DNA from: a virus
Virus record (IMG/VR): IMGVR_UViG_3300042469_000894
Coordinates: 1-39,596 of that record
Direction: 5' to 3' (one strand)
Length of the DNA: 39,596 bases
The notes beneath the pieces were generated by a model that saw only the letters and a list, made by a program, of their open reading frames with translations, was not told the origin of the DNA and did no database searches. This document shows, in pieces, positions 23,756-30,638 of this stretch. A program made the position numbers and the translations under genes. Each line of letters opens with the position of its first letter. The stretch's first letter is position 1.

Positions 23756-25528
23756 ATGAGCCTGACCAACGAATTCAAGACTGCTATTTATGCTTGTCAG
23801 CCTGCAATCTTTGTCCATACAGACGAGATCGAGGACGCAATTGCTGCGATTACCAATGTTTGTCGTAAGCGACAGTGGAATCTTATGATCTGGGACGCCC
23901 ACAAAGGCCTCCACGGCAAAAAGACTGAAGGCGATGACGCTGCTGCGGTGATGCTCAATCGTGGCGGGCCAGAGTCGCCTGTGGACCTGATCAACGGGAT
24001 GGTTAAAGACGGACCCCTGTACGATAAGTTCAACACCAGCACAGAGGAGGGCGCAGAACAGCCTCTTCTGCCGTCAATTCTAGTGTTGAAGAACGGTCAC
24101 TTGTCTTTAGCTGCCGAGCGCCATCGCTTGTCTGCCGCCATTCAGAACTTCTGCCCAATCGGTAAGGAGTTCCAAAAAGCCGTTGTCGTTGTTAGTCCTC
24201 CGGGGACCAAACTCCCTGAAGAGGTGGCTCCTTTATTCCATGCCGTTAATCACCAGCTTCCTGACGAAGCCGAATTGAAGGAGATCTACGACAACACTGT
24301 AGGGGTGTTGACCACAGTTGATCCGGAGAGGGTCACCAAGGCCATCAAAGCTGCGTTGGGCATGACACGGCTACAGGCCGAAGGAGTCTTCGCTGCGGCT
24401 TACGTGGAGCACAAGGAAGTGCCTCCTGAGAGCGTCTGGCAATACAAGGCCAAGATCCTAAACCAAGATGGATTGGTCGAGTTGCTGGACACGCGTCTCA
24501 AGTATGCAGACGTTGGCGGTAATGAAGGCGTCAAGGGTTTCCTGCGCAAGTTGTTGGCGCCTAACCCGATGGACGCTATTGACAAGGATGCCCGAGCTAA
24601 GGGTATTGTGCTGGTTGGTCCTCCCGGCACTGGTAAATCGCTCATTGCTCAGACAACGGGTAATGAGTTTGGCATTCCTACGTTGCTAGCTAATCCCGGC
24701 AACTTGATGGGTGGTTTGGTGGGCGAGACCGAGAAGAACACTCGTAAGTTCTTTCAGGTCTGCAAAGCCATGTCCCCGTGTGTGGTGATTATCGACGAGG
24801 TGTCCAAGGTCATGCCAGCCGCAGGTGGTGACCGTGACGGCGGTGTCGGCAGCCGCATGTTGGGTACGTTCTTGACCCAGATGAATGACATCAAAGAGTC
24901 AATCTTCTGGGTGTTCACCGAGAATGACATCAGCAACATGCACGAGGCGTTTACTCGTGCCGAACGTGTCGATGCTATTTTCTATGTGCGACTTCCTGAC
25001 GATAAGCAACGGGCTGAGGTATGGAACATTTACCTCAAGCGCTTCTTCCCTGCGACGATCGCCGGAGTGCCAAACGCCCGCAAGTTTGAAGCAGATGTGG
25101 ACGGAATCATCGAGGAGTACAAAGCCAAACGAAAAGATATTGGGGCTTTTGCTCAAAGGATTGCAATGTCGTTGTTGGTTAAAGATAAAGCTGGACGTGA
25201 CGGATACATTGCACAAATCACGGCGCTTGATGATGTTCTAGGTCGTGCTGTGCAAGGCTACATCGTGAACGACGAGGGATGGACTCCTGCCGAGATCCGT
25301 TCTGCCTGTCGTCTAGCGTGCAGGTTGGCCGAGCCTTTGTCCGAGACGCAGCAACGGATTCGTCCTGTTGCTGTATCTGCGGCAAAACAGATTACCAAGT
25401 TAGATAAGTGGGCCTCGGAATGCGCCTTGGATGCCTCAACTGGCAAGCTGTTCAAGGTAGCTGCCACAGCGACAACAGAAACCACGACACCGCCTATTAC
25501 AGGGCGTCGTCGTCTTCGTGGTGAATAA
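23756..25528 (+). CDS. Ycf46-like AAA ATPase
   Basis: A 590-residue protein. ATG 23756 is chosen because GGAGA (23746-23750) is well placed; the upstream in-frame TTG lies in the terminator. The N-terminal 200 residues match Ycf46: AIFVHTDEIEDA (a regulatory start), NLMIWDAHKGL, and an ATPase-like remnant with VVVVSPPGTKLPEEVA. The AAA core has Walker A GPPGTGKS at residues 288-295, Walker B VVIIDEV near 345, and an NDISNMHEAFTRAERVD sensor/arginine-finger region. The C-terminal lid helix follows. Likely ATP-driven remodelling of a target; the target is unknown. The flanking DUF1257- and DUF2997-like genes support the subfamily call. Confidence 0.85.
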   Translation: MSLTNEFKTAIYACQPAIFVHTDEIEDAIAAITNVCRKRQWNLMIWDAHKGLHGKKTEGDDAAAVMLNRGGPESPVDLINGMVKDGPLYDKFNTSTEEGAEQPLLPSILVLKNGHLSLAAERHRLSAAIQNFCPIGKEFQKAVVVVSPPGTKLPEEVAPLFHAVNHQLPDEAELKEIYDNTVGVLTTVDPERVTKAIKAALGMTRLQAEGVFAAAYVEHKEVPPESVWQYKAKILNQDGLVELLDTRLKYADVGGNEGVKGFLRKLLAPNPMDAIDKDARAKGIVLVGPPGTGKSLIAQTTGNEFGIPTLLANPGNLMGGLVGETEKNTRKFFQVCKAMSPCVVIIDEVSKVMPAAGGDRDGGVGSRMLGTFLTQMNDIKESIFWVFTENDISNMHEAFTRAERVDAIFYVRLPDDKQRAEVWNIYLKRFFPATIAGVPNARKFEADVDGIIEEYKAKRKDIGAFAQRIAMSLLVKDKAGRDGYIAQITALDDVLGRAVQGYIVNDEGWTPAEIRSACRLACRLAEPLSETQQRIRPVAVSAAKQITKLDKWASECALDASTGKLFKVAATATTETTTPPITGRRRLRGE

Positions 25529-25538
25529 TTAAATTTCG

Positions 25539-25576
25539 TACAATGGGTGAAAGACTTAAATCTTTCACCCATTGTA
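25539..25576 (+). promoter_or_regulatory. Perfect 16-bp hairpin before the GT61 gene
   Basis: Left arm 25539-25554 (TACAATGGGTGAAAGA) pairs without mismatch with 25561-25576 (TCTTTCACCCATTGTA) around loop CTTAAA. No T tract follows, so it is not a typical terminator. It lies between the ATPase stop and the chosen GT61 start at 25586; an RNA-processing site, translational blocker or protein-binding site is possible. Confidence 0.75.
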
Positions 25577-25585
25577 TGGTGCCCC

Positions 25586-26596
25586 ATGTACGACCACATC
25601 TTAAAGCCATACACGTTCGGTTTACGCACGTTACATGATGTGGTAATGGATTCATCTCGACATGTGGTATTGCAATGCAACTCGGAAATATCACCGCGCC
25701 ATTTGTGGACGCATTTTCAAAACTTGAGTTACGAAAAATACGATAAAGTCTTACGGTATGCTCATTTAATAAAAACAGAAAATCCTGTAGTAATTGATGC
25801 CGGTTACTACATACCCACGTATTGTAATTTTTACCATACGTTGATTGACGGCATTCCTCGCGCATGGGGAGCGTTTGAAGATAAGACACACGATCTAATA
25901 GTGTGTGAAAACAACCTAGATGCTTTTAAAGGGCTTAGGGCAGTTGTAGAAAACTGGTTACCTAGAAACTCTTTAAGTACTTATACCGTGGATCCAAAGT
26001 TTGCTGTGTTGCCAGACGGTAGCACAACATACGGTACGACTAACCGTTTGCATGCTAAAAAATTATCTTACTTTTCTGTACTAGATGTTGGTAAAGACGA
26101 TGCGCGAGTAGTGAATAGACGCCTAGCAGTTGCGTTGTGGCAAAAGTACGCCAACGAGCATTGGGAAACAAAGCCACCCCGCCGCCGCTTATTCGTAGGG
26201 AGGTTGAAAAATTACAACTTAACTCAACGTTGCGCCAATCAAGTTGATTTAGCGGCCTTTCTTAAAAGAAGGCATGGCTTTGAGTTGTGGTGTACGGAAG
26301 ATCATAATTTGATAGAAAACGCTAAAGCATTTCGAGAAGCAAAGGTTATTGTTGGTGTTCACGGCGCAGCGTTAAGTCATTTGGCGTTTTGTTCTCCAGA
26401 AACTAAATTTGTGCATTTGACGCACAAAAACAAATCAGAACATTTTTTTAATTGCATCTGTGATTTTGCTAACGTTCGACGCAAAAGTGTTTATGGGATT
26501 AACCCAAAAATTGGAAAAATAGCTACAGACCCCGCAGTATTGTTTGAAGTGTCAAAAGCAAATGTCGTAAAAGCAATTACTGAATTACTTAAGTGA
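25586..26596 (+). CDS. GT61-family (DUF563) glycosyltransferase
   Basis: A 336-residue protein from ATG 25586. GTG 25547 is in frame but lies in a hairpin stem, so the ATG is preferred; neither has a clear ribosome site. Family marks: YCNFYHTLIDGIPRAWG at residues 79-95 (the 'NYFHWLxDxLPR' motif), RRRLFVGRLKNYNLTQR at 200-215, and VIVGVHGAALSHLAFCSP at 254-271 (the GxHGAGLxN-type loop that binds the nucleotide sugar). GT61 enzymes transfer xylose, GlcNAc or related sugars; acceptor here unknown. The gene may act with the GT9-like/GT-A enzyme at 17163. Confidence 0.85.
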   Translation: MYDHILKPYTFGLRTLHDVVMDSSRHVVLQCNSEISPRHLWTHFQNLSYEKYDKVLRYAHLIKTENPVVIDAGYYIPTYCNFYHTLIDGIPRAWGAFEDKTHDLIVCENNLDAFKGLRAVVENWLPRNSLSTYTVDPKFAVLPDGSTTYGTTNRLHAKKLSYFSVLDVGKDDARVVNRRLAVALWQKYANEHWETKPPRRRLFVGRLKNYNLTQRCANQVDLAAFLKRRHGFELWCTEDHNLIENAKAFREAKVIVGVHGAALSHLAFCSPETKFVHLTHKNKSEHFFNCICDFANVRRKSVYGINPKIGKIATDPAVLFEVSKANVVKAITELLK

Positions 26597-26603
26597 GGTA
26601 TGC

Positions 26604-26870
26604 ATGCACACGCCCGGACCTTGGGATTTCAAGGACGGATTCGTACTAGCAGTTGGTCCAGTAAAGGATCCAGAAGGGGACGCGGTAGCCCACATTGTCG
26701 CTCACCCTTTAGAAGCTTTTGACAATGCTCGATTAATTGCAGCAGCACCCGATCTACTGGAAGCCCTCAAAGTCATGTGGGCTATGTACAAAGAAGATGA
26801 TAACGAAGCCACAGACCAAGCGCGCGCAGCTCTTGATCAGGCAGTGTCGTTTGTTACCGAAGAAGTTTGA
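26604..26870 (+). CDS. Ead/Ea22-like phage protein
   Basis: An 88-residue protein with GAGG five bases before ATG 26604. The HTPGPW start and the NARLIAAAPDLLEALK motif near residue 43 are characteristic of the Ead/Ea22-like proteins found as accessory genes in many tailed phages. Function in the family is poorly known. A nearby in-frame-shifted ATG at 26600 is not used because it gives no matching protein. Confidence 0.85.
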   Translation: MHTPGPWDFKDGFVLAVGPVKDPEGDAVAHIVAHPLEAFDNARLIAAAPDLLEALKVMWAMYKEDDNEATDQARAALDQAVSFVTEEV

Positions 26871-26887
26871 ACTGGAGAAAGAAACGT

Positions 26888-28165
26888 ATGAGCACTATCA
26901 CAACAGGATCCGAGCAAATGAATTTCAACTTCGATGAGACCAAGCCAACGATTAGTCCAAACGAACATGCGGCGACGATTACTAATATTGCTTTGAACTG
27001 TCAGGAAGTTACGTACGCCTGTTCTTGGTTCTCTCAGTCAAAGCAGGTCGATGCCAAAACTAAATTCCAGATGGTCTCGGTAGTGTCCGGGGAAAGCAAA
27101 GGTTTCGGTGTGAGCAAGAAATTGCTGACGTCAGGACATCCGTTGCTGAGTGAGTTGAATACGTGTAGACGAAACTTGCATGCGTGGCGAGATGCTTTCA
27201 CAATCGTAAAGGCTAATGCTGCTAACGACACTACGATTGAAGGCGGTGTCAGACTGATCCGCGTTGAAGACATGGAAGAGTTCGAGCGCGGTTTCTTTCT
27301 GCGTCGAGATCAATTATATTCAGCAGCAGATCGTGTAACCGCACACCTCAATGCGCCATACACCGACGCAGATGGTACGGCGTGGGATTCGATTCTTGAT
27401 CTTGACCGTCAACGTCTTGGAGATCAGTTCAATCTACGCGACTACCCGGATAGTCTGCGACAGGTCATCACGGTGAGCGATCCTGTGTACACGGCGTACA
27501 AACCGTCTGTGCGATTGCCGGCTGCCATCTACCAACGGGAGTGCTCCCGTGTCGCTTCGGAAATCGATAGAACGATCCAAACGGCAACCGACTACATCAC
27601 GTCGGAGTTACAAACAGCCTTTGAGACGCTGGCCAATCAGTTGGTGCAGCGCACACGCGTCCATCCTCACGAGATGGATACTGAAGTTGTTAGATTCATG
27701 AACGCGGAAGTAGTACGCCAAACTGTTACCGGCGACAACATTACGGTCGAATTGAAATACGCCGTAGATGGCGACAAGAAGGTCACCGAAGTCTTGACGA
27801 TGCCCACAGAAACGTTCAAGACACGGTTCTGTCCTGTCGAAACGGAAGAGCGCAAGCGTATCACCACAAGCACCATCCAGCACATTATGGAAAAGCTGAA
27901 TGGCTTCGGTCACATCCGATCCATGTTGGGCGCTCAGGGCGTTCAAATGGATGCGGCTTTAGATCAAATCCGGGCACAGTTTAGTCGTGTTGGTGGGCGG
28001 AGCGAAGAGATTGCTCACGAGATCAAGAGCAGTCGTAGTTTCCGCAAATCGTTGGCTACGGCATTGACCAGCAGCGTGGAAACGTTGCTTGAACAGGCCG
28101 ACGACGTGAAGAAGGTAAGGCGTGCCGTAAATCTGGACGCCATCAAGTTGTGGGAAAAAGACTAA
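26888..28165 (+). CDS. Hypothetical 425-residue protein
   Basis: ATG 26888 is chosen; GGAG at about 26874-26877 lies ten bases upstream and an earlier in-frame ATG at 26867 overlaps the previous gene's stop. The protein is soluble and largely helical with a central predicted coiled-coil region (YQRECSRVASEIDRTIQTAT, SELQTAFETLANQLVQR). The C-terminus is a long basic helix (KSSRSFRKSLATALTSSVET). No enzyme motif seen. It starts 1.3 kb after the AAA ATPase and could be its substrate adaptor, but that is only proximity. Confidence 0.7.
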   Translation: MSTITTGSEQMNFNFDETKPTISPNEHAATITNIALNCQEVTYACSWFSQSKQVDAKTKFQMVSVVSGESKGFGVSKKLLTSGHPLLSELNTCRRNLHAWRDAFTIVKANAANDTTIEGGVRLIRVEDMEEFERGFFLRRDQLYSAADRVTAHLNAPYTDADGTAWDSILDLDRQRLGDQFNLRDYPDSLRQVITVSDPVYTAYKPSVRLPAAIYQRECSRVASEIDRTIQTATDYITSELQTAFETLANQLVQRTRVHPHEMDTEVVRFMNAEVVRQTVTGDNITVELKYAVDGDKKVTEVLTMPTETFKTRFCPVETEERKRITTSTIQHIMEKLNGFGHIRSMLGAQGVQMDAALDQIRAQFSRVGGRSEEIAHEIKSSRSFRKSLATALTSSVETLLEQADDVKKVRRAVNLDAIKLWEKD

Positions 28166-28175
28166 TGGGGGTGAT

Positions 28176-28430
28176 ATGACTTCCGAAGAACTGCAAGAGA
28201 TCCGGAGGTGCGTAGACAAAGTAATCGATTTGTTTCACGGAGATGACGATTACTTTGGCCCCGTGTTAATTGAAGAGTATCTGAACGACGCGCAACGGTT
28301 GTTAACGGAATTACAGCTCAAGGTATTTAAGCACCAATACTGCGCAATACCACCAAAGGCCGGTGTCGTCAAACGCCGGCCTATTAACTTAACCACAATT
28401 GCTCGATGGGAGGAATGCCATGGGACCTGA
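28176..28430 (+). CDS. Small hypothetical protein
   Basis: An 84-residue protein starting at ATG 28176 after a GGGGGTG site. Acidic helical first half (ELQEIRRCVDKVIDLFHGDD), basic second half (PPKAGVVKRRPINLTT). Unknown. Near its end the DNA contains a 9-bp hairpin with hexaloop (GGCCGGTGT/ACGCCGGCC, 28358-28381). Overlaps the next short gene by eleven bases. Confidence 0.6.
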   Translation: MTSEELQEIRRCVDKVIDLFHGDDDYFGPVLIEEYLNDAQRLLTELQLKVFKHQYCAIPPKAGVVKRRPINLTTIARWEECHGT

Positions 28431-28560
28431 GCAGCCGATTGATCCACCTGATGACTATCTTGAGTATTCGGAAGATGAAATGGACGAATTGGAACGAGAA
28501 GACGAAGCCTTATACGACGAATCGATTGATCGCCTAATAGACGAACGTAACGAATTCTGA
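28420..28560 (+). CDS. Very small acidic protein
   Basis: A 46-residue open frame from ATG 28420 with a strong GGGAGG site at 28408-28413. It is almost entirely acidic after the first ten residues (EYSEDEMDELEREDEALYDE). Such small acidic phage proteins are often DNA mimics or host-protein inhibitors, but that is inference only. It is followed by the longest non-coding stretch in the window. Confidence 0.6.
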   Translation: MGPEQPIDPPDDYLEYSEDEMDELEREDEALYDESIDRLIDERNEF

Positions 28561-28581
28561 TACACTTTGCGTACTGGTTGG

Positions 28582-28805
28582 GCGGGGTCTTGTTTTATTC
28601 TACCCGCTGTCAGAGCGGACGAGTCATAACGTCACTACGATGTCTGTTGTTTAACGCTGGCAATCCTAACGGCTAGACAGACATACCAACACAATCGAGA
28701 CAGGAACCGGTCTTGATGCTCTGACAACAACCGTTTCTTATTTGCGTTTAAATAAACTCTGGTGTGAGAGTTACACGGCCCGGGGCACACTACCCCGGGC
28801 CTTTT
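28582..28805 (+). ncRNA. Candidate structured non-coding RNA
   Basis: The 258-base gap after 28560 has no convincing gene but several nested stems. P0: GCGGG 28582-28586 with CCCGC 28603-28607. P1: TGTCAGAGC 28608-28616 with GCTCTGACA 28718-28726 (9 bp, closing about 100 bases). Inside P1 is P2: ATGTCTGT 28640-28647 with ACAGACAT 28677-28684 (8 bp). The 3' end is a strong terminator hairpin. A stand-alone phage small RNA or a 5' regulatory leader of the next operon is proposed. No match to a named RNA class is recognised. Confidence 0.45.
28777..28805 (+). terminator. Strong intrinsic terminator
   Basis: GGCCCGGGG (28777-28785) pairs with CCCCGGGCC (28793-28801), loop CACACTA, followed by TTTT. 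It ends the non-coding region 14 bases before the next gene, so the genes from 28819 need read-through or a promoter very close by. Confidence 0.9.
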
Positions 28806-28818
28806 CGTAGGCAGGCAT

Positions 28819-29040
28819 ATGAAAACAAGGACTTACCACATTAGCAATTTTGGATCATTCGCTCCTGCTAACGTAGATGCCGTAGATGGGTACGTAACTA
28901 TCCACGACAGTGATCGATACAAAGAAGCGTCAGAAGAAGAACTAGGAGCGTGGGAAAACAGCAGATTGCCTGCGGTCAGACACGCAGCGTTGACAGAACG
29001 CGCACAGCGATTACTCGATAGATGGCGAGCTAAGAACTAA
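28819..29040 (+). CDS. Small hypothetical protein
   Basis: A 73-residue protein from ATG 28819, with GTAGGCAGG upstream. Soluble; acidic central part (SEEELGAWENSR) and a basic C-terminal helix (RAQRLLDRWRAKN). Not recognised. First of nine small genes running to 30638. Confidence 0.6.
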   Translation: MKTRTYHISNFGSFAPANVDAVDGYVTIHDSDRYKEASEEELGAWENSRLPAVRHAALTERAQRLLDRWRAKN

Positions 29041-29044
29041 ACAC

Positions 29045-29056
29045 ATAAGTACTTAT
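29045..29056 (+). promoter_or_regulatory. Palindromic leader ATAAGTACTTAT
   Basis: A perfect 12-base palindrome running directly into AAGGAGA, the ribosome site of the GTG 29069 gene. The same 19-base leader (one mismatch) recurs at 29481. Confidence 0.65.
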
Positions 29057-29068
29057 AAGGAGATCACC

Positions 29069-29284
29069 GTGAAGATGTTTTTGTTGAAAGACATGTCTGG
29101 ACGAGACGCCGTTGCAACGGTAAATACATCTCATGTCTTAAAACACTTTGGCGGCAACGACGGCGTCTCGAAGGTAACTGTCCAAGCGTGGGTAAAAAAC
29201 GCAAAAGTAGGCGATAAGTTAGCGTGCGCCGACTTTAGCGTTCATTCAACAATCATAATTTGTATTGCTGACGGAGGACGCTAA
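29069..29284 (+). CDS. Small hypothetical protein
   Basis: A 71-residue protein; GTG 29069 with AAGGAG at 29057-29062, within the palindromic leader. Contains ATVNTSHVLKHFGGNDGVSK and VGDKLACADFS; looks like a small alpha/beta domain. Unknown. Overlaps the next ATG by one base. Confidence 0.6.
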   Translation: MKMFLLKDMSGRDAVATVNTSHVLKHFGGNDGVSKVTVQAWVKNAKVGDKLACADFSVHSTIIICIADGGR

Positions 29285-29484
29285 TGAGCGAGCAATTTGT
29301 AGAGATTGACTTAAAGCAAGTCGCCGAAACGGCATTTACAGAAAAGGAATTAAAAAAATTAGCGACCGACACCAACGCAGTCCAAAACGTGGATTGGACG
29401 TCGTCGGTCATAGAAGCATTAGAAGAAGTCCACTGGGTTGAGACGTTGCTGATGGACTACATTAAGGCAAATTACAGTAAATAA
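29284..29484 (+). CDS. Small acidic hypothetical protein
   Basis: A 66-residue, helical, acidic protein (VEIDLKQVAETAFTEKELKK; VIEALEEVHWVETLLMDYI). GGAGG upstream of ATG 29284. Its stop codon lies inside the second palindromic leader. Unknown function. Confidence 0.6.
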   Translation: MSEQFVEIDLKQVAETAFTEKELKKLATDTNAVQNVDWTSSVIEALEEVHWVETLLMDYIKANYSK

Positions 29485-29492
29485 GTACTTAT
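29481..29492 (+). promoter_or_regulatory. Palindromic leader ATAAGTACTTAT (second copy)
   Basis: The same perfect palindrome as at 29045, followed by AGGGAGA and then ATG 29505. It overlaps the stop codon of the upstream gene. Confidence 0.65.
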
Positions 29493-29504
29493 AGGGAGAC
29501 GGAC

Positions 29505-29690
29505 ATGTATTCACGACCAGAAGCAGCAGCATTGATACTTTGTGCGGAAGTACTTACCGCGCTAAGCGAGCAATACCCACTAGCACTGGACAAAGCGGTC
29601 GAGTTGGCGGGTAGCAACGACGATAAATTTGAAGACGCATTAGATCAGCTTGTGCAAATGGCGGAAGCAGCAAAGGAGCAGTTAGGATGA
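29505..29690 (+). CDS. Small hypothetical protein
   Basis: A 61-residue helical protein (AALILCAEVLTALSEQYPLA; DALDQLVQMAEAAKEQL) with AGGGAG before ATG 29505. Two amphipathic helices, no membrane segment. Overlaps the next gene (ATGA). Unknown. Confidence 0.6.
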   Translation: MYSRPEAAALILCAEVLTALSEQYPLALDKAVELAGSNDDKFEDALDQLVQMAEAAKEQLG

Positions 29691-29932
29691 AATATCAAGT
29701 TAAGATTACGGCAATTCAAACGCACGTATTAGACGTGCTCGCAGACAACCGTTACGAAGCACTTGAAAAAGCAAAAGATATGGTAAAGCACGCCGATCCT
29801 AGTGAGTATCGGACTGAGCTAGAAAGCATTGCGCACATTACGATGTTGGAAATTGGCCCCGGGCATGAATGGACGATCCGCGAAACGCCCAGTGCAATTG
29901 TGTGGCGGAGGAAGGAAAATGAAGACGTGTAA
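29687..29932 (+). CDS. Small hypothetical protein
   Basis: An 81-residue alpha/beta-type protein (YQVKITAIQTHVLDVLADNR, then an ALEKAKDMVKHA helix). The 'strand-DVxAxxRxxALEKA' layout is common in small phage proteins. ATG 29687 overlaps the previous stop and AAAGGAG precedes it. Unknown function. Confidence 0.65.
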   Translation: MKYQVKITAIQTHVLDVLADNRYEALEKAKDMVKHADPSEYRTELESIAHITMLEIGPGHEWTIRETPSAIVWRRKENEDV

Positions 29933-30167
29933 CAGTTGTAATAACGCTGGTGAAAGACGCAAACTGCAATTCACGCCTACGTGGACCATGGTTATTTGCC
30001 GCAAATGTTTCGATCAAGAAATGCAATGGCGGTACACCGTGGACCAAGAATGGCCGACAGAAACATGGGAAGGATTGGAGGGCAGCGATGACAGTCAAGA
30101 GATACCTCCCGGACGGATCAATCCGGCAGGTAGTGGATCAGGCGACAACATATCGCCACAGGCATGA
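29919..30167 (+). CDS. Small zinc-ribbon-like protein
   Basis: An 82-residue protein; ATG 29919 is chosen because GGAGGAAGG lies just upstream, inside the previous gene. It begins with CNSCNNAG and has ICRKC about 25 residues later, a CxxC...CxxC pattern that would bind one zinc ion. The C-terminal half is Gly/Ser-rich and probably disordered. It overlaps the next gene by 80 bases. Confidence 0.6.
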   Translation: MKTCNSCNNAGERRKLQFTPTWTMVICRKCFDQEMQWRYTVDQEWPTETWEGLEGSDDSQEIPPGRINPAGSGSGDNISPQA

Positions 30168-30372
30168 GATGCCTGCCCGTGCATCCAGAGTAGAAGTAAT
30201 TGAAACCGGCGATTGCGCCGGTAAATTTTCGGTAGACTTTGAGCCGTTGTTTAAGATTACGGGCAGAACAGAACATTACTTCTGTCTGCCCGTCGTGTTT
30301 GATTCGTATCATGCTGCGGTAAAAGCTGAGGTTGATTGGCTAGTGACTAATTACGTACTGGAGGCAACATAA
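30088..30372 (+). CDS. Small hypothetical protein
   Basis: A 94-residue protein. ATG 30088 has GGAGG at 30077-30081; the longer upstream frame runs out of phase through the zinc-ribbon gene. Contains PARASRVEVIETGDCAGKF and HYFCLPVVFDSYHAAVKAEV, typical of a small alpha/beta domain. Unknown. Overlaps the next ATG by one base. Confidence 0.6.
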   Translation: MTVKRYLPDGSIRQVVDQATTYRHRHEMPARASRVEVIETGDCAGKFSVDFEPLFKITGRTEHYFCLPVVFDSYHAAVKAEVDWLVTNYVLEAT

Positions 30373-30638
30373 TGCAAGAACGTATCAAGCACGAAAAGTG
30401 GTTTAAGTTTAACGGCCTTAAATTCAAAGCCGTTTTGACAACAATAGACGGCGCAAACAAAATAAGCATTTATCCAAGTCGTAATGCCACAAAATGGCTA
30501 GAACAAGACGAAGGTAATTACGTGCTTGTGATGATTCAAGTTGCACGCTTGTTTAAGTTGCCACCGCCGGGATCCGCAGAAGAGCGCGATCAAAATCGTT
30601 CAAGGTTTCTAGAACGGCTTAGTGCGTCAGTAAATTAG
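30372..30638 (+). CDS. Small hypothetical protein, last of the accessory run
   Basis: An 88-residue protein from ATG 30372, with GGAGG upstream. Basic strands then a helical end with a Pro-rich turn (FKLPPPGSAEERDQNRSRF). Unknown. Its 3' end overlaps the convergent minus-strand gene by 20 bases. Confidence 0.6.
   Translation: MQERIKHEKWFKFNGLKFKAVLTTIDGANKISIYPSRNATKWLEQDEGNYVLVMIQVARLFKLPPPGSAEERDQNRSRFLERLSASVN

Noticed and set aside
25973-25984. A TTAAGTACTTAT match to the palindromic leader
   Set aside because: It lies inside the GT61 coding region, encoding a normal LSTY segment, with no start codon or ribosome site after it.
27533-27552. Inverted repeat ACGGGAG/CTCCCGT
   Set aside because: A single 7-bp repeat with a two-base centre inside a coding region; close to what chance gives over the window.
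28561-28818. tRNA or tmRNA gene
   Set aside because: No cloverleaf, no GGTTCGAATC-type T loop and no CCA end could be found on either strand.
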